Counted from the first letter of the stretch, positions 15,773 to 26,139 are shown. The stretch is 64,000 nucleotides of DNA from Leucobacter tenebrionis (GCF_019884725.1 NZ_CP082322.1:3100001-3164000), one strand, 5' to 3'. Numbers and translations: made by a program. Notes: generated by a model from the letters alone, not told the origin.

Positions 15773-17353
15773 ATGAACGCGTCAACGAATCGGAACGGGA
15801 GCGCATTCTCGCGCGTCCAGCTCACCCGCAGGAACCTGCTGATGTTCGCCGGTGCCGCGGGCGCGGTCGCGACGGCTTCCGGGCTCGCCGGTTGCGCGAC
15901 GGATACGGCCGCATCGGGCGGCGGAGCTCCGGCCGGAGGGAGCGGCGGCCGACTGCGGCTCGGGATCAACGGGGGCACCATCGCGACCGTCTTCGACCCT
16001 CACACCGCCAACGACGAGCTGCACAACTTCGTGGCGGTCTCGATGTATGAGAATGTCACCCAGCTCAACGGCAAGTTCCAGCTCGAGAACGTGCTCGCCG
16101 AGGAGATCACGCCGAACGCCGACGGCACCGAATGGACTCTCCGTATCCGCGAGGGGATCGAGTTCCATCACGGCAAGACCGTCACCGCAGAGGACGTCAT
16201 CTTCAGTTACAACCGCATTCTCGATCCGGCGACGGGGGCGCTCGCCGCGGGCTTGCTCGCCCCCATCGCTGAGATGACGAAGATGGATGAGCGCACGGTC
16301 CGGTTCACCATGTCGAAGCCGCACGGCTGGCTCGACCTGGCGCTCGGCGACGGCAGCATCCAAGGCATCGTGCCCACCGATTTCGATGTCGAGAAGCCGG
16401 TATCCACCGGTCCCTGGGAATTCGTCTCGCACGAACCGGGCAAGCAGTCGGTGTGGAAGCGTTTCGAGAATTATCACGGCGAGGTCGCCAAGGCGGATGA
16501 ACTCGTGCTGCAGGTGCTCATCGACAATGACGCGCGCGTGAACGCGCTAGTATCCGGGCAGGTGGACGCCATCACCGGACTGCCGGGCAACCAGGTCGAA
16601 CGGATCAAGAACGGCCAGGGCACCGGCATCGTCAGCCTCGAATCGGGCCAGTTCCAGCTCTTCCGGGTGCGCACCGACCAGGGACCGTTCCAGGATCGGC
16701 GGGTGCGTGAAGCGCTGCGCATGTGCCTCGACCGCGAACGCATCCTGCAGGTCGCCTACGGCGGGCAGGGGATCATCGGCTCCGACCTCTACGGGCGCTT
16801 CGATGCCGCCTACGACGAGTCGCTCGTGCGGAAGCGCGACATCGCGGGAGCGCAGAAGCTCATCGAGGAGGCGGGCGCTCAGGGTACCAAGGCGGTGCTG
16901 GCGACCTGGCCCGGATTCGCCGAGGCCGCTCAGATCATCGTCGCGAACGCGAAGGAGATCGGCCTCGACATCGCCTTCGAGGAGAAGGACGAGGCCACCT
17001 ACTTCGGCAGCTACATGGACTGGGACTTCGGCGTCGACAGTTACGGAGCCCTGAGCCAGATCACGATGGCCGCGCAGACGGATACCGCGAGCTCGATGAA
17101 CAACGGCACGCACTATTCGAACCCGGAATACGACGCGCTGTTCGAGAAAGCCTCCGCTGCGATGACGGCCGAGGAGCGCGAACCGCATCTGCAGGCCATG
17201 CAGAAGATCCTCTTCGAGGACGGCGGAAACATCATCCCGGTGTTCCGCAACACCCTCATGGGCGTCTCCGATAAGACGAGCGGCTGGGCGACCGAGGATC
17301 TCAACGGCATGAGCGCCTGGCGCGGACTCAACCGGGTGAGCGTGTCGGCGTGA
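15773..17353 (+). CDS. ABC importer substrate-binding lipoprotein, family 5, probably Tat-exported
   Basis: The 526-residue solute-binding protein has the N-terminal region LTRRNLLMFAGAAGAVATAS followed by the lipobox LAGC. The paired arginines suggest export by the Tat route before lipid anchoring, unlike the Sec-type signal of the paralogue at 1518. Family 5 features include GGTIATVFDPHTANDE, TVTAEDVIFSYNRILDPATG and VREALRMCLDRERIL. GAGGAGG upstream sets the start. The stop overlaps the GTG of the permease gene. The substrate is unknown; the downstream enzymes suggest an amino or amide compound. Confidence 0.95.
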   Translation: MNASTNRNGSAFSRVQLTRRNLLMFAGAAGAVATASGLAGCATDTAASGGGAPAGGSGGRLRLGINGGTIATVFDPHTANDELHNFVAVSMYENVTQLNGKFQLENVLAEEITPNADGTEWTLRIREGIEFHHGKTVTAEDVIFSYNRILDPATGALAAGLLAPIAEMTKMDERTVRFTMSKPHGWLDLALGDGSIQGIVPTDFDVEKPVSTGPWEFVSHEPGKQSVWKRFENYHGEVAKADELVLQVLIDNDARVNALVSGQVDAITGLPGNQVERIKNGQGTGIVSLESGQFQLFRVRTDQGPFQDRRVREALRMCLDRERILQVAYGGQGIIGSDLYGRFDAAYDESLVRKRDIAGAQKLIEEAGAQGTKAVLATWPGFAEAAQIIVANAKEIGLDIAFEEKDEATYFGSYMDWDFGVDSYGALSQITMAAQTDTASSMNNGTHYSNPEYDALFEKASAAMTAEEREPHLQAMQKILFEDGGNIIPVFRNTLMGVSDKTSGWATEDLNGMSAWRGLNRVSVSA

Positions 17354-18342
17354 CCGAGGCTGCTCCCACCGGCGGTTCCTCGGCGCCGCTGAGGAGGTAC
17401 CGCTGGATCCTGTTCCGGCTGCTGGCGGGGCTCGGCACGCTGCTGCTGGTCGCCGTCGTGGTGTTCTTCGCAACCTCGATCCTGCCCGGCGATGTCGCCC
17501 GCGTGGTGCTCGGGCGTCTGGCCACGGATGACGCCGTGGCGGCTCTGCGGGAATCGATGGGGCTCGACAGGCCCCTGGTCGTGCAGTTCTTCGATTGGCT
17601 CGGCGGGCTGCTCACCGGAGATCCGGGTGTATCCCTCGTGTCGGGTGTGCCGGTGCTCGAATACGTGCTGCCGCGTCTCGCCAACACCCTTGTGCTCGTG
17701 GGCTTCGTCGCGGTGATCGGCATCCCCCTGGCGATGGTGCTCGGCGTCTCGGCCGCGCTGCGACCCCGGAGCTTCTCGGACTGGGTGGTGAACACGGCCT
17801 CGATCGTGATCGCGGGGCTCCCCGAGTTCGTCATCGGCATCCTGCTCATCGTGCTCTTCTCCACGGGACTCTTCCACCTGTTCCCTGCGGTCTCGATCAG
17901 CGGCTCGGGCAACCCGCTCGCCGATCCGATCGTGCTCGTGCTCCCGGTGCTCACTCTGGTGATCGTCGTGCTCCCGTACACGGGGCGGCAGATGCGCGCG
18001 TCGATGATCGATGTGCTCGACACCGAGTACATCCAGATGGCCCGCTTGCGGGGCATCCGCGAATCGCGGGTGGTCTGGAACCATGCGATCCGCAACGGCG
18101 TGGCGCCCGCGATTCAGGCGGCCGCCCTCACGATCGCGTTCCTGCTCGGCGGCACGATCGTGGTGGAGTACCTGTTTCAGTATCCGGGTGTCGGAATGGC
18201 ACTCAATGATGCCGTGCTGCAGCGGGATCTGCCCGTCGTCCAGTTCGTCGTCGTGATCCTGGCCGCGGGGTACATCGTGTTCAACCTGCTCGCAGACGTG
18301 CTCACCGTTCTATTCACTCCGAAGCTGAGGACCGCACAATGA
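17350..18342 (+). CDS. ABC importer permease, DppB-like
   Basis: This 330-residue membrane subunit starts at GTG 17350, inside the previous stop. It has membrane segments beginning LLAGLGTLLLVAVVVFFATS, the family's ILPGDVARVVLG and LDRPLVVQFFDWLGGLLTGD, and the ATPase-contact loop EYIQMARLRGIRESRVVWNH. VEYLFQYPGVGMALNDAVLQ near the end is also typical. It pairs with the next gene, which overlaps by ATGA. Confidence 0.94.
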   Translation: MTEAAPTGGSSAPLRRYRWILFRLLAGLGTLLLVAVVVFFATSILPGDVARVVLGRLATDDAVAALRESMGLDRPLVVQFFDWLGGLLTGDPGVSLVSGVPVLEYVLPRLANTLVLVGFVAVIGIPLAMVLGVSAALRPRSFSDWVVNTASIVIAGLPEFVIGILLIVLFSTGLFHLFPAVSISGSGNPLADPIVLVLPVLTLVIVVLPYTGRQMRASMIDVLDTEYIQMARLRGIRESRVVWNHAIRNGVAPAIQAAALTIAFLLGGTIVVEYLFQYPGVGMALNDAVLQRDLPVVQFVVVILAAGYIVFNLLADVLTVLFTPKLRTAQ

Positions 18343-19202
18343 CCGCGCCGCGCACCGAATTCGTGCAACTCGCCCCTGCGCGCCGTCGCCGGGCCTACCT
18401 CCGCGATCCGCTCGCGCTCACCGGGACGGTCCTCGTGGCGTGCGTGCTCGCGATCGCGCTCTTCGGGCCGTTCGTCGCTCCGTACGGGATCGACGAGTCC
18501 GCCGGCGCCCCGTTCGCCCCTCCTGGCGGAGGCTCGCTCCTGGGCACCGATTTCATGGGGCAGGACGTGCTGAGCCGGCTGCTGCACGGAGGTGCGAGTG
18601 TCGTCTGGACCTCGCTGTCGGCCGCGGCGATCGGTGTCGTCTTCGGTGCGATCGTGGGCATGATCGCCGGATTCCGCCGCGGCGTGTTCGACGAGGTGCT
18701 GATGCGCCTCTCCGACGTCGTGCTCTCCCTGCCGACGATCGTCTTCGTGCTGCTCTTCGTCTCCGGCCTGGGGCGGTCCCTCTGGCTGCTCACGCTGCTC
18801 ATCGGCATCTCGCACATACCCCAGGTCGCGCGCGTGGTGCGCGGCGCGACCGTCGAGGTGGCGGGTCGAGAGTTCGTCGAGCAGGCCCAGGCGCTCGGGG
18901 CCTCCTGGGTGCGGATCCTGTCCGTGCAGATCGCGCCGAACATCATGTCGACGATCATGGTCGAGTTCGGGATCCGAATCGTGTGGTCGATCGTCGCGAT
19001 GGCGAGCCTGAGCATGATCGGTCAGGGGATCGCTCCTCCCGCCGCGGATTGGGGCCTGATGGTGAATGAGAACCGTACCGGCCTCACCATCCAGCCCGTG
19101 GCCGTGCTCGCCCCGGTGGCGCTCATCGCGGTGTATGCGCTCGGTACGAATCTGCTCGCCGAGGCATTCTCGAGGCGGGTCGCGATGAAGGAGGGTGCAT
19201 GA
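18339..19202 (+). CDS. ABC importer permease, DppC-like
   Basis: The 287-residue permease begins at ATG 18339, overlapping the previous stop. It has the first membrane segment LTGTVLVACVLAIALFGPFV, then GSLLGTDFMGQDVLSRLLHG, and the contact loop EFVEQAQALGASWVRILSVQ. IGQGIAPPAADWGLMVNENR matches the conserved C-terminal region. It is the same length as the DppC-like protein of the first importer. Confidence 0.94.
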   Translation: MTAPRTEFVQLAPARRRRAYLRDPLALTGTVLVACVLAIALFGPFVAPYGIDESAGAPFAPPGGGSLLGTDFMGQDVLSRLLHGGASVVWTSLSAAAIGVVFGAIVGMIAGFRRGVFDEVLMRLSDVVLSLPTIVFVLLFVSGLGRSLWLLTLLIGISHIPQVARVVRGATVEVAGREFVEQAQALGASWVRILSVQIAPNIMSTIMVEFGIRIVWSIVAMASLSMIGQGIAPPAADWGLMVNENRTGLTIQPVAVLAPVALIAVYALGTNLLAEAFSRRVAMKEGA

Positions 19203-20839
19203 GTGCCACGGCTGCTCCGGCGGAGACGACGAGCGAGTACGCGGTTGAGATCGACGGCCTCGCCGTCGAGGTGACCGGCGGGCGGGTGATCGTGGACTCG
19301 GTGAGTCTGGCGATCGAGCCGGGCCGCATCCTGGGTCTCGTCGGCGAGTCGGGATCGGGCAAGACCACGGTCTCGATGGCCGTGCTCGGGTATGTGCGAC
19401 CGGGCGCCGAGATCACCCAGGGTCGCGTATCTGTCGCCGGCCGGGATGTCAGGTCCCTCGACCAGGCCGGATTGCTCGCGCTGCGGGGCGCGGGTGCGAG
19501 CTATGTGCCTCAGGATCCCCGTGCCGCGTTCAACCCGGCACTGCGGATCGGGGCGCAACTGCTCGAGTGCGTCGAGGCGGGGGCGCCTGAACTGGATGCG
19601 GCTGGAAGGCGCGCCCGTGTCGCCGAGGCCCTCGACGCGGTCGGGCTTCCCGCCGACGCGGAGTTCCAGAACCGCTTCCCGCACCAGCTCTCGGGCGGCC
19701 AGTTGCAGCGGGTCGGCATCGCGATCGCGATCGCGCCGCGCCCGCGAGTGGTGGTGTGGGACGAGCCGACGACGGGGCTCGACGTCATCACGCAGCACCG
19801 CATTCTCGAGCTCGTACGCTCGCTCTGCTCTCGGTATTCGATCGCCGGCCTGTACGTGACCCATGATCTGGCCGTGCTCCCCGACCTCGCGGATGACCTG
19901 GCGGTGATGCGCGATGGGGCGATTGTCGAGCAGGGGGCCGCCTCATCGGTGCTCGCCGACCCGCAGCACCCCTACACGCGTCAACTGCTCGCCTCGGTCC
20001 CGAGCATGCGTATCGACGTCGGAGACGCCGACGCGCTCGCCGCCGAGCCGCGGTCGGAACCGCTGCTCGAGGTGAAGGGACTCAACGCCTCGTATCGGAG
20101 GCACCCGGTGCTCCGGGGCGTCGATCTCGAGGTCTCGGCCGGCGAGTGCGTCGCGGTGGTCGGAGAATCGGGATCGGGCAAGACGACTCTCTCTCGCAGT
20201 CTCATCGGCCTGCACCACGAACACGAGGGAGAGGCCCGCTGGCGCGGCAAGCAGCTTGCCCGGAAGGCCGCGCGCCGCAGCCGCGACGAGCGACGGCAAC
20301 TGCAATACATCTTCCAGAGCCCCCACTCCGCACTCAACCCGCGCGCGTCCGTGCTCGACAGCATCGTGTTCGCGCGGAAGACGGTGCACCGGGACCGGGC
20401 CGCACAGCATCGGAGCGCAGCGCTCGACGCGCTGCGGATGGTGGAGCTGGATCCGGCGAAGGGGGATCTGCTGCCCGCGACGCTCTCGGGCGGCGAACGC
20501 CAGCGCGTCGCCATCGCGCGTGCGCTCGTCACCGACCCGCAGCTCATCATCTGCGACGAGATCACCTCCGCGCTGGACGTCGTCGTGCAGCAGCGGATCA
20601 TGGAGCTCCTCATGGGGCTGCGCGACCAGACCGGCCTCTCCTACCTCTTCGTGACCCACAACATCGCGCTCGTGTCGGATATCGCCGACCGCGTGCTCGT
20701 ACTGAAATCGGGGCGGATCGAAGAATCGGGCCGGACCGGCGGTGTGCTTCGGCATCCGAAAAGCCAGTACGTCAAAGATCTCGTCGCGTACACGCCCACG
20801 CTCGACAGCGGCATCGACCGCGCAGCCGGAACGGAGTGA
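19199..20839 (+). CDS. Double ABC ATPase (DppD-DppF fusion)
   Basis: The 546-residue protein carries two ATPase domains. The first has Walker A GLVGESGSGKTT (residues 46-57), LSGGQLQRVGIAIAIA and VVWDEPTTGLD. The second has VVGESGSGKTTLSR near residue 320, LSGGERQRVAIARAL and IICDEITSALD. It energises the importer encoded by the three preceding genes, and overlaps the permease gene by ATGA. It is a full paralogue of the double ATPase at 5113. Confidence 0.95.
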   Translation: MSATAAPAETTSEYAVEIDGLAVEVTGGRVIVDSVSLAIEPGRILGLVGESGSGKTTVSMAVLGYVRPGAEITQGRVSVAGRDVRSLDQAGLLALRGAGASYVPQDPRAAFNPALRIGAQLLECVEAGAPELDAAGRRARVAEALDAVGLPADAEFQNRFPHQLSGGQLQRVGIAIAIAPRPRVVVWDEPTTGLDVITQHRILELVRSLCSRYSIAGLYVTHDLAVLPDLADDLAVMRDGAIVEQGAASSVLADPQHPYTRQLLASVPSMRIDVGDADALAAEPRSEPLLEVKGLNASYRRHPVLRGVDLEVSAGECVAVVGESGSGKTTLSRSLIGLHHEHEGEARWRGKQLARKAARRSRDERRQLQYIFQSPHSALNPRASVLDSIVFARKTVHRDRAAQHRSAALDALRMVELDPAKGDLLPATLSGGERQRVAIARALVTDPQLIICDEITSALDVVVQQRIMELLMGLRDQTGLSYLFVTHNIALVSDIADRVLVLKSGRIEESGRTGGVLRHPKSQYVKDLVAYTPTLDSGIDRAAGTE

Positions 20840-20842
20840 CCC

Positions 20843-22231
20843 GTGCACACCTGGAACACCGCGGAGGCTCGGCAGCGGGCCGAGGAACGCACCGATGCGC
20901 TGCGCGAGCGGTTCATCGAGAGGAGACCGGCTTCGCAGCGGGCCTCGATCGAGCAGCGGGAGCATCTGCCCTATGGCACTGCCATGCACTGGTTCTCGCA
21001 GTGGCCCGTGCCCTTCCCGATCTACCTGCGGTCCGCCGACGGCAACAGGGTGGTCGATATCGACGGCAACGAGTATCTCGACTTCTGCCTGGGCGACAGC
21101 GCCGCCCTGTTCGGTCACGGTCTGCCCCAGGTCGCCGAGCGCGTCGCGCATCGCTTGCGCTCCGGAGCGCAGGCGATGCTCCCCACGGAGGAGGCCGGTG
21201 AGGTAGCGGCGGAGCTCAGCCGCCGGTTCGGCCTGCCCAAGTGGCAGTTCGCGCTATCGGCCACCGACGCGAACCGTGCCGCGATCCGTATCGCCCGCGC
21301 CATGACGGGACGCAGCCGCGTGCTCGTCTTCGACGGCAAATACCATGGGGCGATCGACGAGCTGCACGTGGTGCTCGACGCCCGCGGAGAGACCAGACCG
21401 CTGCCCGGGGTGCACGACCTCGGCACCGACTTCGAACGCACGACGGTGATCATCCCCTTCAACGACGTCGAGGCGCTGCGTGCTGAGCTCGCGCGCGATG
21501 ACATCGCCGCGGTGCTCACCGAGCCCGCGCTGAGCAACGGCGCGCTCATGCTTCCCGAACCGGGATTCCACGACGAACTGCGTCGACTCACGCGGGAGCA
21601 CGGCACGCTGCTCATCCTCGACGAGACCCAGACGATCGTGGCGGGCCTCCGGGGCATGACCGGCGAATGGGGCCTCGAACCCGATGTCCTCACGCTCGGC
21701 AAGAGCTTCGGGGGCGGCGTCCCGGTCGGTCTCTGGGGCATGACGGAGAATGTCGCAGCGGGGATGCAGGCGTACGTGCTCTCGGGAGGGGCGCACGCCA
21801 ACCACGCCGGGTTCGGAGGTACCCTCGCGGGGAATGCTCTCGCCGTCGCAGCCGTGCACGCGGTGCTGCAGACCGCGTCGACCGAGGAAGCGTACGCTCG
21901 CTCGATCGCAGCCGCCTCGAAGATCGAGCTGGGCATGCGGGAGATCTTCTCGCGGCTCGGTGCGCCCTGGTCGGTCAGCCGCGCGGGGCTCCGTGTCTGG
22001 GTGGTCTTCTCGGAGAGGATGCCGGTCTCGGCAGCGCAGTACCGACCGACCGTCGATCCGGTCATCTCCGACTACCTCCATCTCTCGCTCGTCGAGCAGG
22101 GGATCCTGCTCGGGCCCTTCACCAACGGCATTCTCGCCGCGCCGCAGACCACGGACGAAGACGTCGTCCGGCTGCTCACCGCGTACGAGACCGCTGTGTC
22201 CCACCTCCTCGACTGCTCTGAAAGGGGCTGA
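20843..22231 (+). CDS. Class III aminotransferase, glutamate-1-semialdehyde aminomutase-like
   Basis: The 462-residue PLP enzyme has the PLP-binding lysine at about residue 287 in LTLGKSFGGGVPVGLWGM and the PLP-ring aspartate in TLLILDETQTIVAGLRGMTG. It shares FALSATDANRAAIRIARAMT and FDGKYHGAIDEL with its paralogue at 26136. The branch resembles HemL but sits in a catabolic operon, so it is unlikely to make tetrapyrrole precursors. It may transaminate or move an amino group on an imported substrate. GTG 20843 follows the ATPase gene by three bases. Confidence 0.88.
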   Translation: MHTWNTAEARQRAEERTDALRERFIERRPASQRASIEQREHLPYGTAMHWFSQWPVPFPIYLRSADGNRVVDIDGNEYLDFCLGDSAALFGHGLPQVAERVAHRLRSGAQAMLPTEEAGEVAAELSRRFGLPKWQFALSATDANRAAIRIARAMTGRSRVLVFDGKYHGAIDELHVVLDARGETRPLPGVHDLGTDFERTTVIIPFNDVEALRAELARDDIAAVLTEPALSNGALMLPEPGFHDELRRLTREHGTLLILDETQTIVAGLRGMTGEWGLEPDVLTLGKSFGGGVPVGLWGMTENVAAGMQAYVLSGGAHANHAGFGGTLAGNALAVAAVHAVLQTASTEEAYARSIAAASKIELGMREIFSRLGAPWSVSRAGLRVWVVFSERMPVSAAQYRPTVDPVISDYLHLSLVEQGILLGPFTNGILAAPQTTDEDVVRLLTAYETAVSHLLDCSERG

Positions 22232-22237
22232 TGCAGC

Positions 22238-24340
22238 GTGACACGCAGCTATCGCATCGCCATCGATACCGGCGGCACCTTCACCGATCTCGTGCTCGAC
22301 GACGGGTCCGGGCAGTTGCGACCGTTCAAGGCCCGCACGACGCCCGACGATCCCACCGTGGGGATCCTCGCCTCGCTCATGCGGGCCGCGCAGGGACTCG
22401 GGCTCGAGCTCACCGAACTGCTCGAGCGCACCGAGATGCTCATACACGGCACCACGCGCGCCCTCAACGCGGTGACGACGGGAGACGCGCTCGCTCGAAC
22501 GGCGTATCTCACCACGGCCGGCCATCCGGATATCCTGCTCTACGGCGAGGGCGGCCGCACCGACCTCTTCGATTACTCGCAGCCGGGGCGTCGGGCGTTC
22601 ATTCCCCGCAGTCTCACGTTCGAGGTGCCCGAGCGCATCGGCGCGAGCGGCGAGATCGTGACTCCGCTCGACGAGACGGCCGTGCGCCGAATCGCGTCCC
22701 AGCTGCGCGAAGACCGGGTCGAAGCGGTCGGCATCTGCCTGCTCTGGTCTCCGATCAACGACGCACATGAGCGTCGCGTCGAGGAGATCCTCGTCGAGGA
22801 ACTCGGAGATATCCCGATCACGCTCTCGAGTCGGTTGAATCCCACGCTGCGCGAGTACAGGCGAGCGGCTTCGACCGTCATAGACGCCTCTCTGAAACCG
22901 CTCATGACGCGTTACTTGGACGCGCTCCGGGACGCGCTCGGAGAGCGCGGCTTCGCCGGTCGGCTGCTCGTGGTCACCTCGGCGGGCGGGTTCCAGGATG
23001 CGCACGTGATCGCGAAGTCCCCGATCCTCAGCATCAAATCCGGGCCGTCGATGGCTCCCAACGCCGGAGCCTTCTTCGCGGCGCTCGAGGACCTCTCCGA
23101 CCGCTGCCTCATCGTCACGGACACCGGCGGCACGACCTACGATGTGAGCGTCATCGTCGACGGACGCGTTCCGACCACTCGGGAGACGTGGCTGGGCCGC
23201 AAATACATCAGCGATCTCACCGGCTTCAACTCGGTCGATATCCGAAGCGTCGGGGCCGGGGGCGGATCGATCGCCTGGGTCGACTCCGGCGGGGTGCTCA
23301 GAGTGGGGCCGCACAGCGCCGGCGCGCAGCCGGGTCCCGTCGCCTACGGGGCGGGTGGCACGGAGCCGACGCTCTCGGACGCCTGCCTCGTGCTCGGCTA
23401 TCTCGATCCCGAGACCTTCCTCGGGGGAGCGATGGAACTCGATGTTCCCCGCGCAGCCGAGGCGATCCGGGAGAAGATCGCCGAACCGCTGGGAGTGTCC
23501 GTCGATGTCGCCGCCGAGGCGATCCACCGCCTCGCGACCGAGCGCATGGTCGAGGGAGTCGAGGAGATCACGCTCAGCCAGGGCATCGACACCGGAGACG
23601 CCGTGCTCGTCGCAGGGGGTGGTGCCGGCGGGCTCAACGCGGTCTCGATCGCGTCGAGGCTCGGGGTCTCCGAGGTCCTGCTGCCGAACGCGGCGAGCGT
23701 GATGAGCGCGTTCGGCGCCCTCGGCAGCGATCTCAGCGACGAATTCGAGGTGCCGTGGCCGGGGTCCTCGGCTTCGCTCGACCTCGAACGCGCGACGGAG
23801 GTGCTGCGAGAGCTGCGGGCCCAGGCCCAGGGGTTCCTCGACGGGCCGGGCGCGGATCGTATCGGCGAGCGCCTCGAGTACATCATCGAAGCCCGGTACC
23901 CGAATCAGATCTGGGATCTGGAACTGCCGATCACGGTCTCGGGCGACGAACCTCGGCTCACCGCCGAGGACCTGGAGCGGATCGTCGATGGTTTCCACGC
24001 GCTGCATCTGCGTACCTTCGCCGTGCAGGACGAGCGCTCGCCGATCGAGATCATCACCTGGAAGCTGCGCGCCAGCGCCCGCATCCACGATCAGAGGCTG
24101 GTGCGCATGCTGCAGCCCGTCGACGGTGAGGCGCTACCGTCTCGGAGCGCCTACTTCCGACGCACGGGCCGCGTCGATGCGCCCGTGCGCTCACTGGCCG
24201 CGATGAGACCGGGGGAGCGGATCGAGGGGCCGGCCCTGATCGAACTCGACATGAACACGGTGGTCGTCGATGCGGGAGCGAGTGCCTGGCGCACCGAGGA
24301 CGGCAGCCTGCGGATCAATCTGGAGGGGATCAACGCATGA
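22238..24340 (+). CDS. hyuA: Hydantoinase/oxoprolinase family protein, A subunit
   Basis: At 700 residues it is of normal HyuA size. It starts with the nucleotide-binding signature RIAIDTGGTFTDLVLDDGSG and contains the second phosphate loop LIVTDTGGTTYDVSVIVDGR. IRSVGAGGGSIAWVDSGGVL follows, as in ATP-dependent hydantoinases, 5-oxoprolinases and acetone carboxylase beta subunits. These enzymes use ATP to activate a cyclic amide or ketone. GTG 22238 follows AAAGGGG at 22221-22227. The B subunit follows with an ATGA overlap. The symbol is used for the family only. Confidence 0.9.
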   Translation: MTRSYRIAIDTGGTFTDLVLDDGSGQLRPFKARTTPDDPTVGILASLMRAAQGLGLELTELLERTEMLIHGTTRALNAVTTGDALARTAYLTTAGHPDILLYGEGGRTDLFDYSQPGRRAFIPRSLTFEVPERIGASGEIVTPLDETAVRRIASQLREDRVEAVGICLLWSPINDAHERRVEEILVEELGDIPITLSSRLNPTLREYRRAASTVIDASLKPLMTRYLDALRDALGERGFAGRLLVVTSAGGFQDAHVIAKSPILSIKSGPSMAPNAGAFFAALEDLSDRCLIVTDTGGTTYDVSVIVDGRVPTTRETWLGRKYISDLTGFNSVDIRSVGAGGGSIAWVDSGGVLRVGPHSAGAQPGPVAYGAGGTEPTLSDACLVLGYLDPETFLGGAMELDVPRAAEAIREKIAEPLGVSVDVAAEAIHRLATERMVEGVEEITLSQGIDTGDAVLVAGGGAGGLNAVSIASRLGVSEVLLPNAASVMSAFGALGSDLSDEFEVPWPGSSASLDLERATEVLRELRAQAQGFLDGPGADRIGERLEYIIEARYPNQIWDLELPITVSGDEPRLTAEDLERIVDGFHALHLRTFAVQDERSPIEIITWKLRASARIHDQRLVRMLQPVDGEALPSRSAYFRRTGRVDAPVRSLAAMRPGERIEGPALIELDMNTVVVDAGASAWRTEDGSLRINLEGINA

Positions 24341-26139
24341 GTACCCACGACAACACCCGGCTCGGGGGCGAAGCGCGCGGGATCGCGCTCGCGGTGCTGA
24401 CGAGCCGTTTCGACGCGATCGTGCGTCGTATGGTGAACACGCTCTATCGCACCGGCCGATCCGGCGTCATCAACACCGCGAACGATTTCTCATGCGGCAT
24501 CGTGACGGGGAACGATGAACTCCTCACCTCGGTCGAGAGCCTGCCGATCCACGTGATGAGCGGCCCCGACCTCATGGCGAAATCGCTGCGCGAGTTCCAT
24601 GACGACTTCGCCGCCGGTGATGCCTTCCTGCATAACAGCCCGTATCACGGCAATTCGCACGCAGCGGACTACACGATGCTGGTGCCCGTCGTCGACCGCG
24701 ACGGAGTGCACCGCTTCACGGTGTTCGCGAAGGCGCATCAGGCCGACTGCGGCAACAGCGTTCCGACGACCTACGTCTCCAGCGCCCTCGACGTGTACAA
24801 CGAGGGGGCGCTGATCTTCCCGGGCGTGCAGGTGCAGCGCGACTACGAGCACATCGATGACATCGTGCGCATGTGCCGCATGCGCCTGCGCGTGCCCGAG
24901 CAGTGGTGGGGCGACTACCTCGCGCTCCTCGGCTCCGCCCGGGTGGGGGAGCAGCAGCTGCTGGCGCTCGGCGAGGAGCTCGGGTGGGACGCGCTCGAAG
25001 CCTACGTGACGGAGTGGTTCGATTATTCTGAACGCCGGATGGTGGCGTCCCTCCGGGACCTGCCGGCGGGCTCCGTGACGCAGACGAGCGTCTTCGACCC
25101 GACACCCGCCGCCCCCGAGGGCATTCCGATCTCGGCGACCGTGCACGTCGATCCCGTGGCCGCTCGAGTGAGCATCGACCTGCGCGACAACCCCGACTGC
25201 GTGCCATCGGGTCTCAACCTCACCGAGGCCACCTCCCGCACCGCGGCGATGATCGGAGTGTTCAACTCGGTCTCCTCCGATGTGCCGATCAACGCCGGCA
25301 GCTTCCGGCGCGTGGAAGTGCTGCTGCGCGAGAACTGCGTCGTCGGAGTCCCGCGGCATCCCGTCTCGTGCTCGCTCGCGACGACCGGGGTCGCGGAGCG
25401 GCTCGCGAACGCCGTGCAAGCGGGGCTCGCGGCTCTCGGGGACGGCATCGGCATGGCCGAGGCCGGGTACGTCATGCCTCCGGCCGACGCCGTGATCTCG
25501 GGGGTAGACCCGAGGACGGGCGACCCGTTCATCAACCAGGTGTTCTTCGCCTCCTCGGGGGGCGGTGCCGCGCCGAACCAGGACGGCTTCCTCTGCCTCG
25601 GCCACGTCGGAGCCGCGGGCGTCGTGCGACGCGAGGGGGTCGAGATGGCCGAGATGCGTTTTCCGTTCCGGATCGAGACGCAGCGAGTGCTCACCGACAG
25701 CGAAGGCGCCGGCGAGTACCGAGGCGCGCCCGGCAACCTCGTCGAGTACACGCCCGTCGGCGGCGAACTGCGTGTCATCTACAGTGCGGGCGGCTACCTC
25801 AACCCGGCGAAGGGTGTGCGCGGCGGCGGCGACGGAGGACGATCCTCCGCCGGGCTGCGCGGAGCCGACGGAGTGGAGCTGGAACTCCCGGCAGACGGCG
25901 ACGTGCTGCTCAAACCCGGGGAGACGATCATCTCCCGCGCCTGCGGGGGCGGCGGCTACGGTGCACCGTTCGACCGCGACCCCGAGGCGGTGCTGCGCGA
26001 CGTGCTCGATGCGCTGGTCTCGCGCGAGCGGGCCGCCGAGGTGTACGGAGTGGCCGTCACCGACGACGGGGTTCTGGACCGCGACGCGACCGCGGCGCTG
26101 CGCTCGGTCGGCGTCGGGAATGCCGGGGCCTCCCGATGA
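24337..26139 (+). CDS. hyuB: Hydantoinase/oxoprolinase family protein, B subunit
   Basis: The 600-residue B subunit opens with ALAVLTSRFDAIVRRMVNTL and TANDFSCGIVTGNDELL. It has FLHNSPYHGNSHAADYTML and KAHQADCGNS in its first quarter, and IISRACGGGGYGAPFDRDPE at the C-terminal end, all typical of HyuB/acetone carboxylase alpha-type proteins. It is expected to form a complex with the preceding A subunit. Both its start and its stop overlap neighbouring genes by ATGA, tying it tightly to the second aminotransferase. Confidence 0.92.
   Translation: MSTHDNTRLGGEARGIALAVLTSRFDAIVRRMVNTLYRTGRSGVINTANDFSCGIVTGNDELLTSVESLPIHVMSGPDLMAKSLREFHDDFAAGDAFLHNSPYHGNSHAADYTMLVPVVDRDGVHRFTVFAKAHQADCGNSVPTTYVSSALDVYNEGALIFPGVQVQRDYEHIDDIVRMCRMRLRVPEQWWGDYLALLGSARVGEQQLLALGEELGWDALEAYVTEWFDYSERRMVASLRDLPAGSVTQTSVFDPTPAAPEGIPISATVHVDPVAARVSIDLRDNPDCVPSGLNLTEATSRTAAMIGVFNSVSSDVPINAGSFRRVEVLLRENCVVGVPRHPVSCSLATTGVAERLANAVQAGLAALGDGIGMAEAGYVMPPADAVISGVDPRTGDPFINQVFFASSGGGAAPNQDGFLCLGHVGAAGVVRREGVEMAEMRFPFRIETQRVLTDSEGAGEYRGAPGNLVEYTPVGGELRVIYSAGGYLNPAKGVRGGGDGGRSSAGLRGADGVELELPADGDVLLKPGETIISRACGGGGYGAPFDRDPEAVLRDVLDALVSRERAAEVYGVAVTDDGVLDRDATAALRSVGVGNAGASR

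Noticed and set aside
20843-22231. Assignment as hemL of tetrapyrrole synthesis
   Set aside because: It is inside a catabolic importer operon with a paralogue and no other tetrapyrrole genes, so a symbol would mislead.
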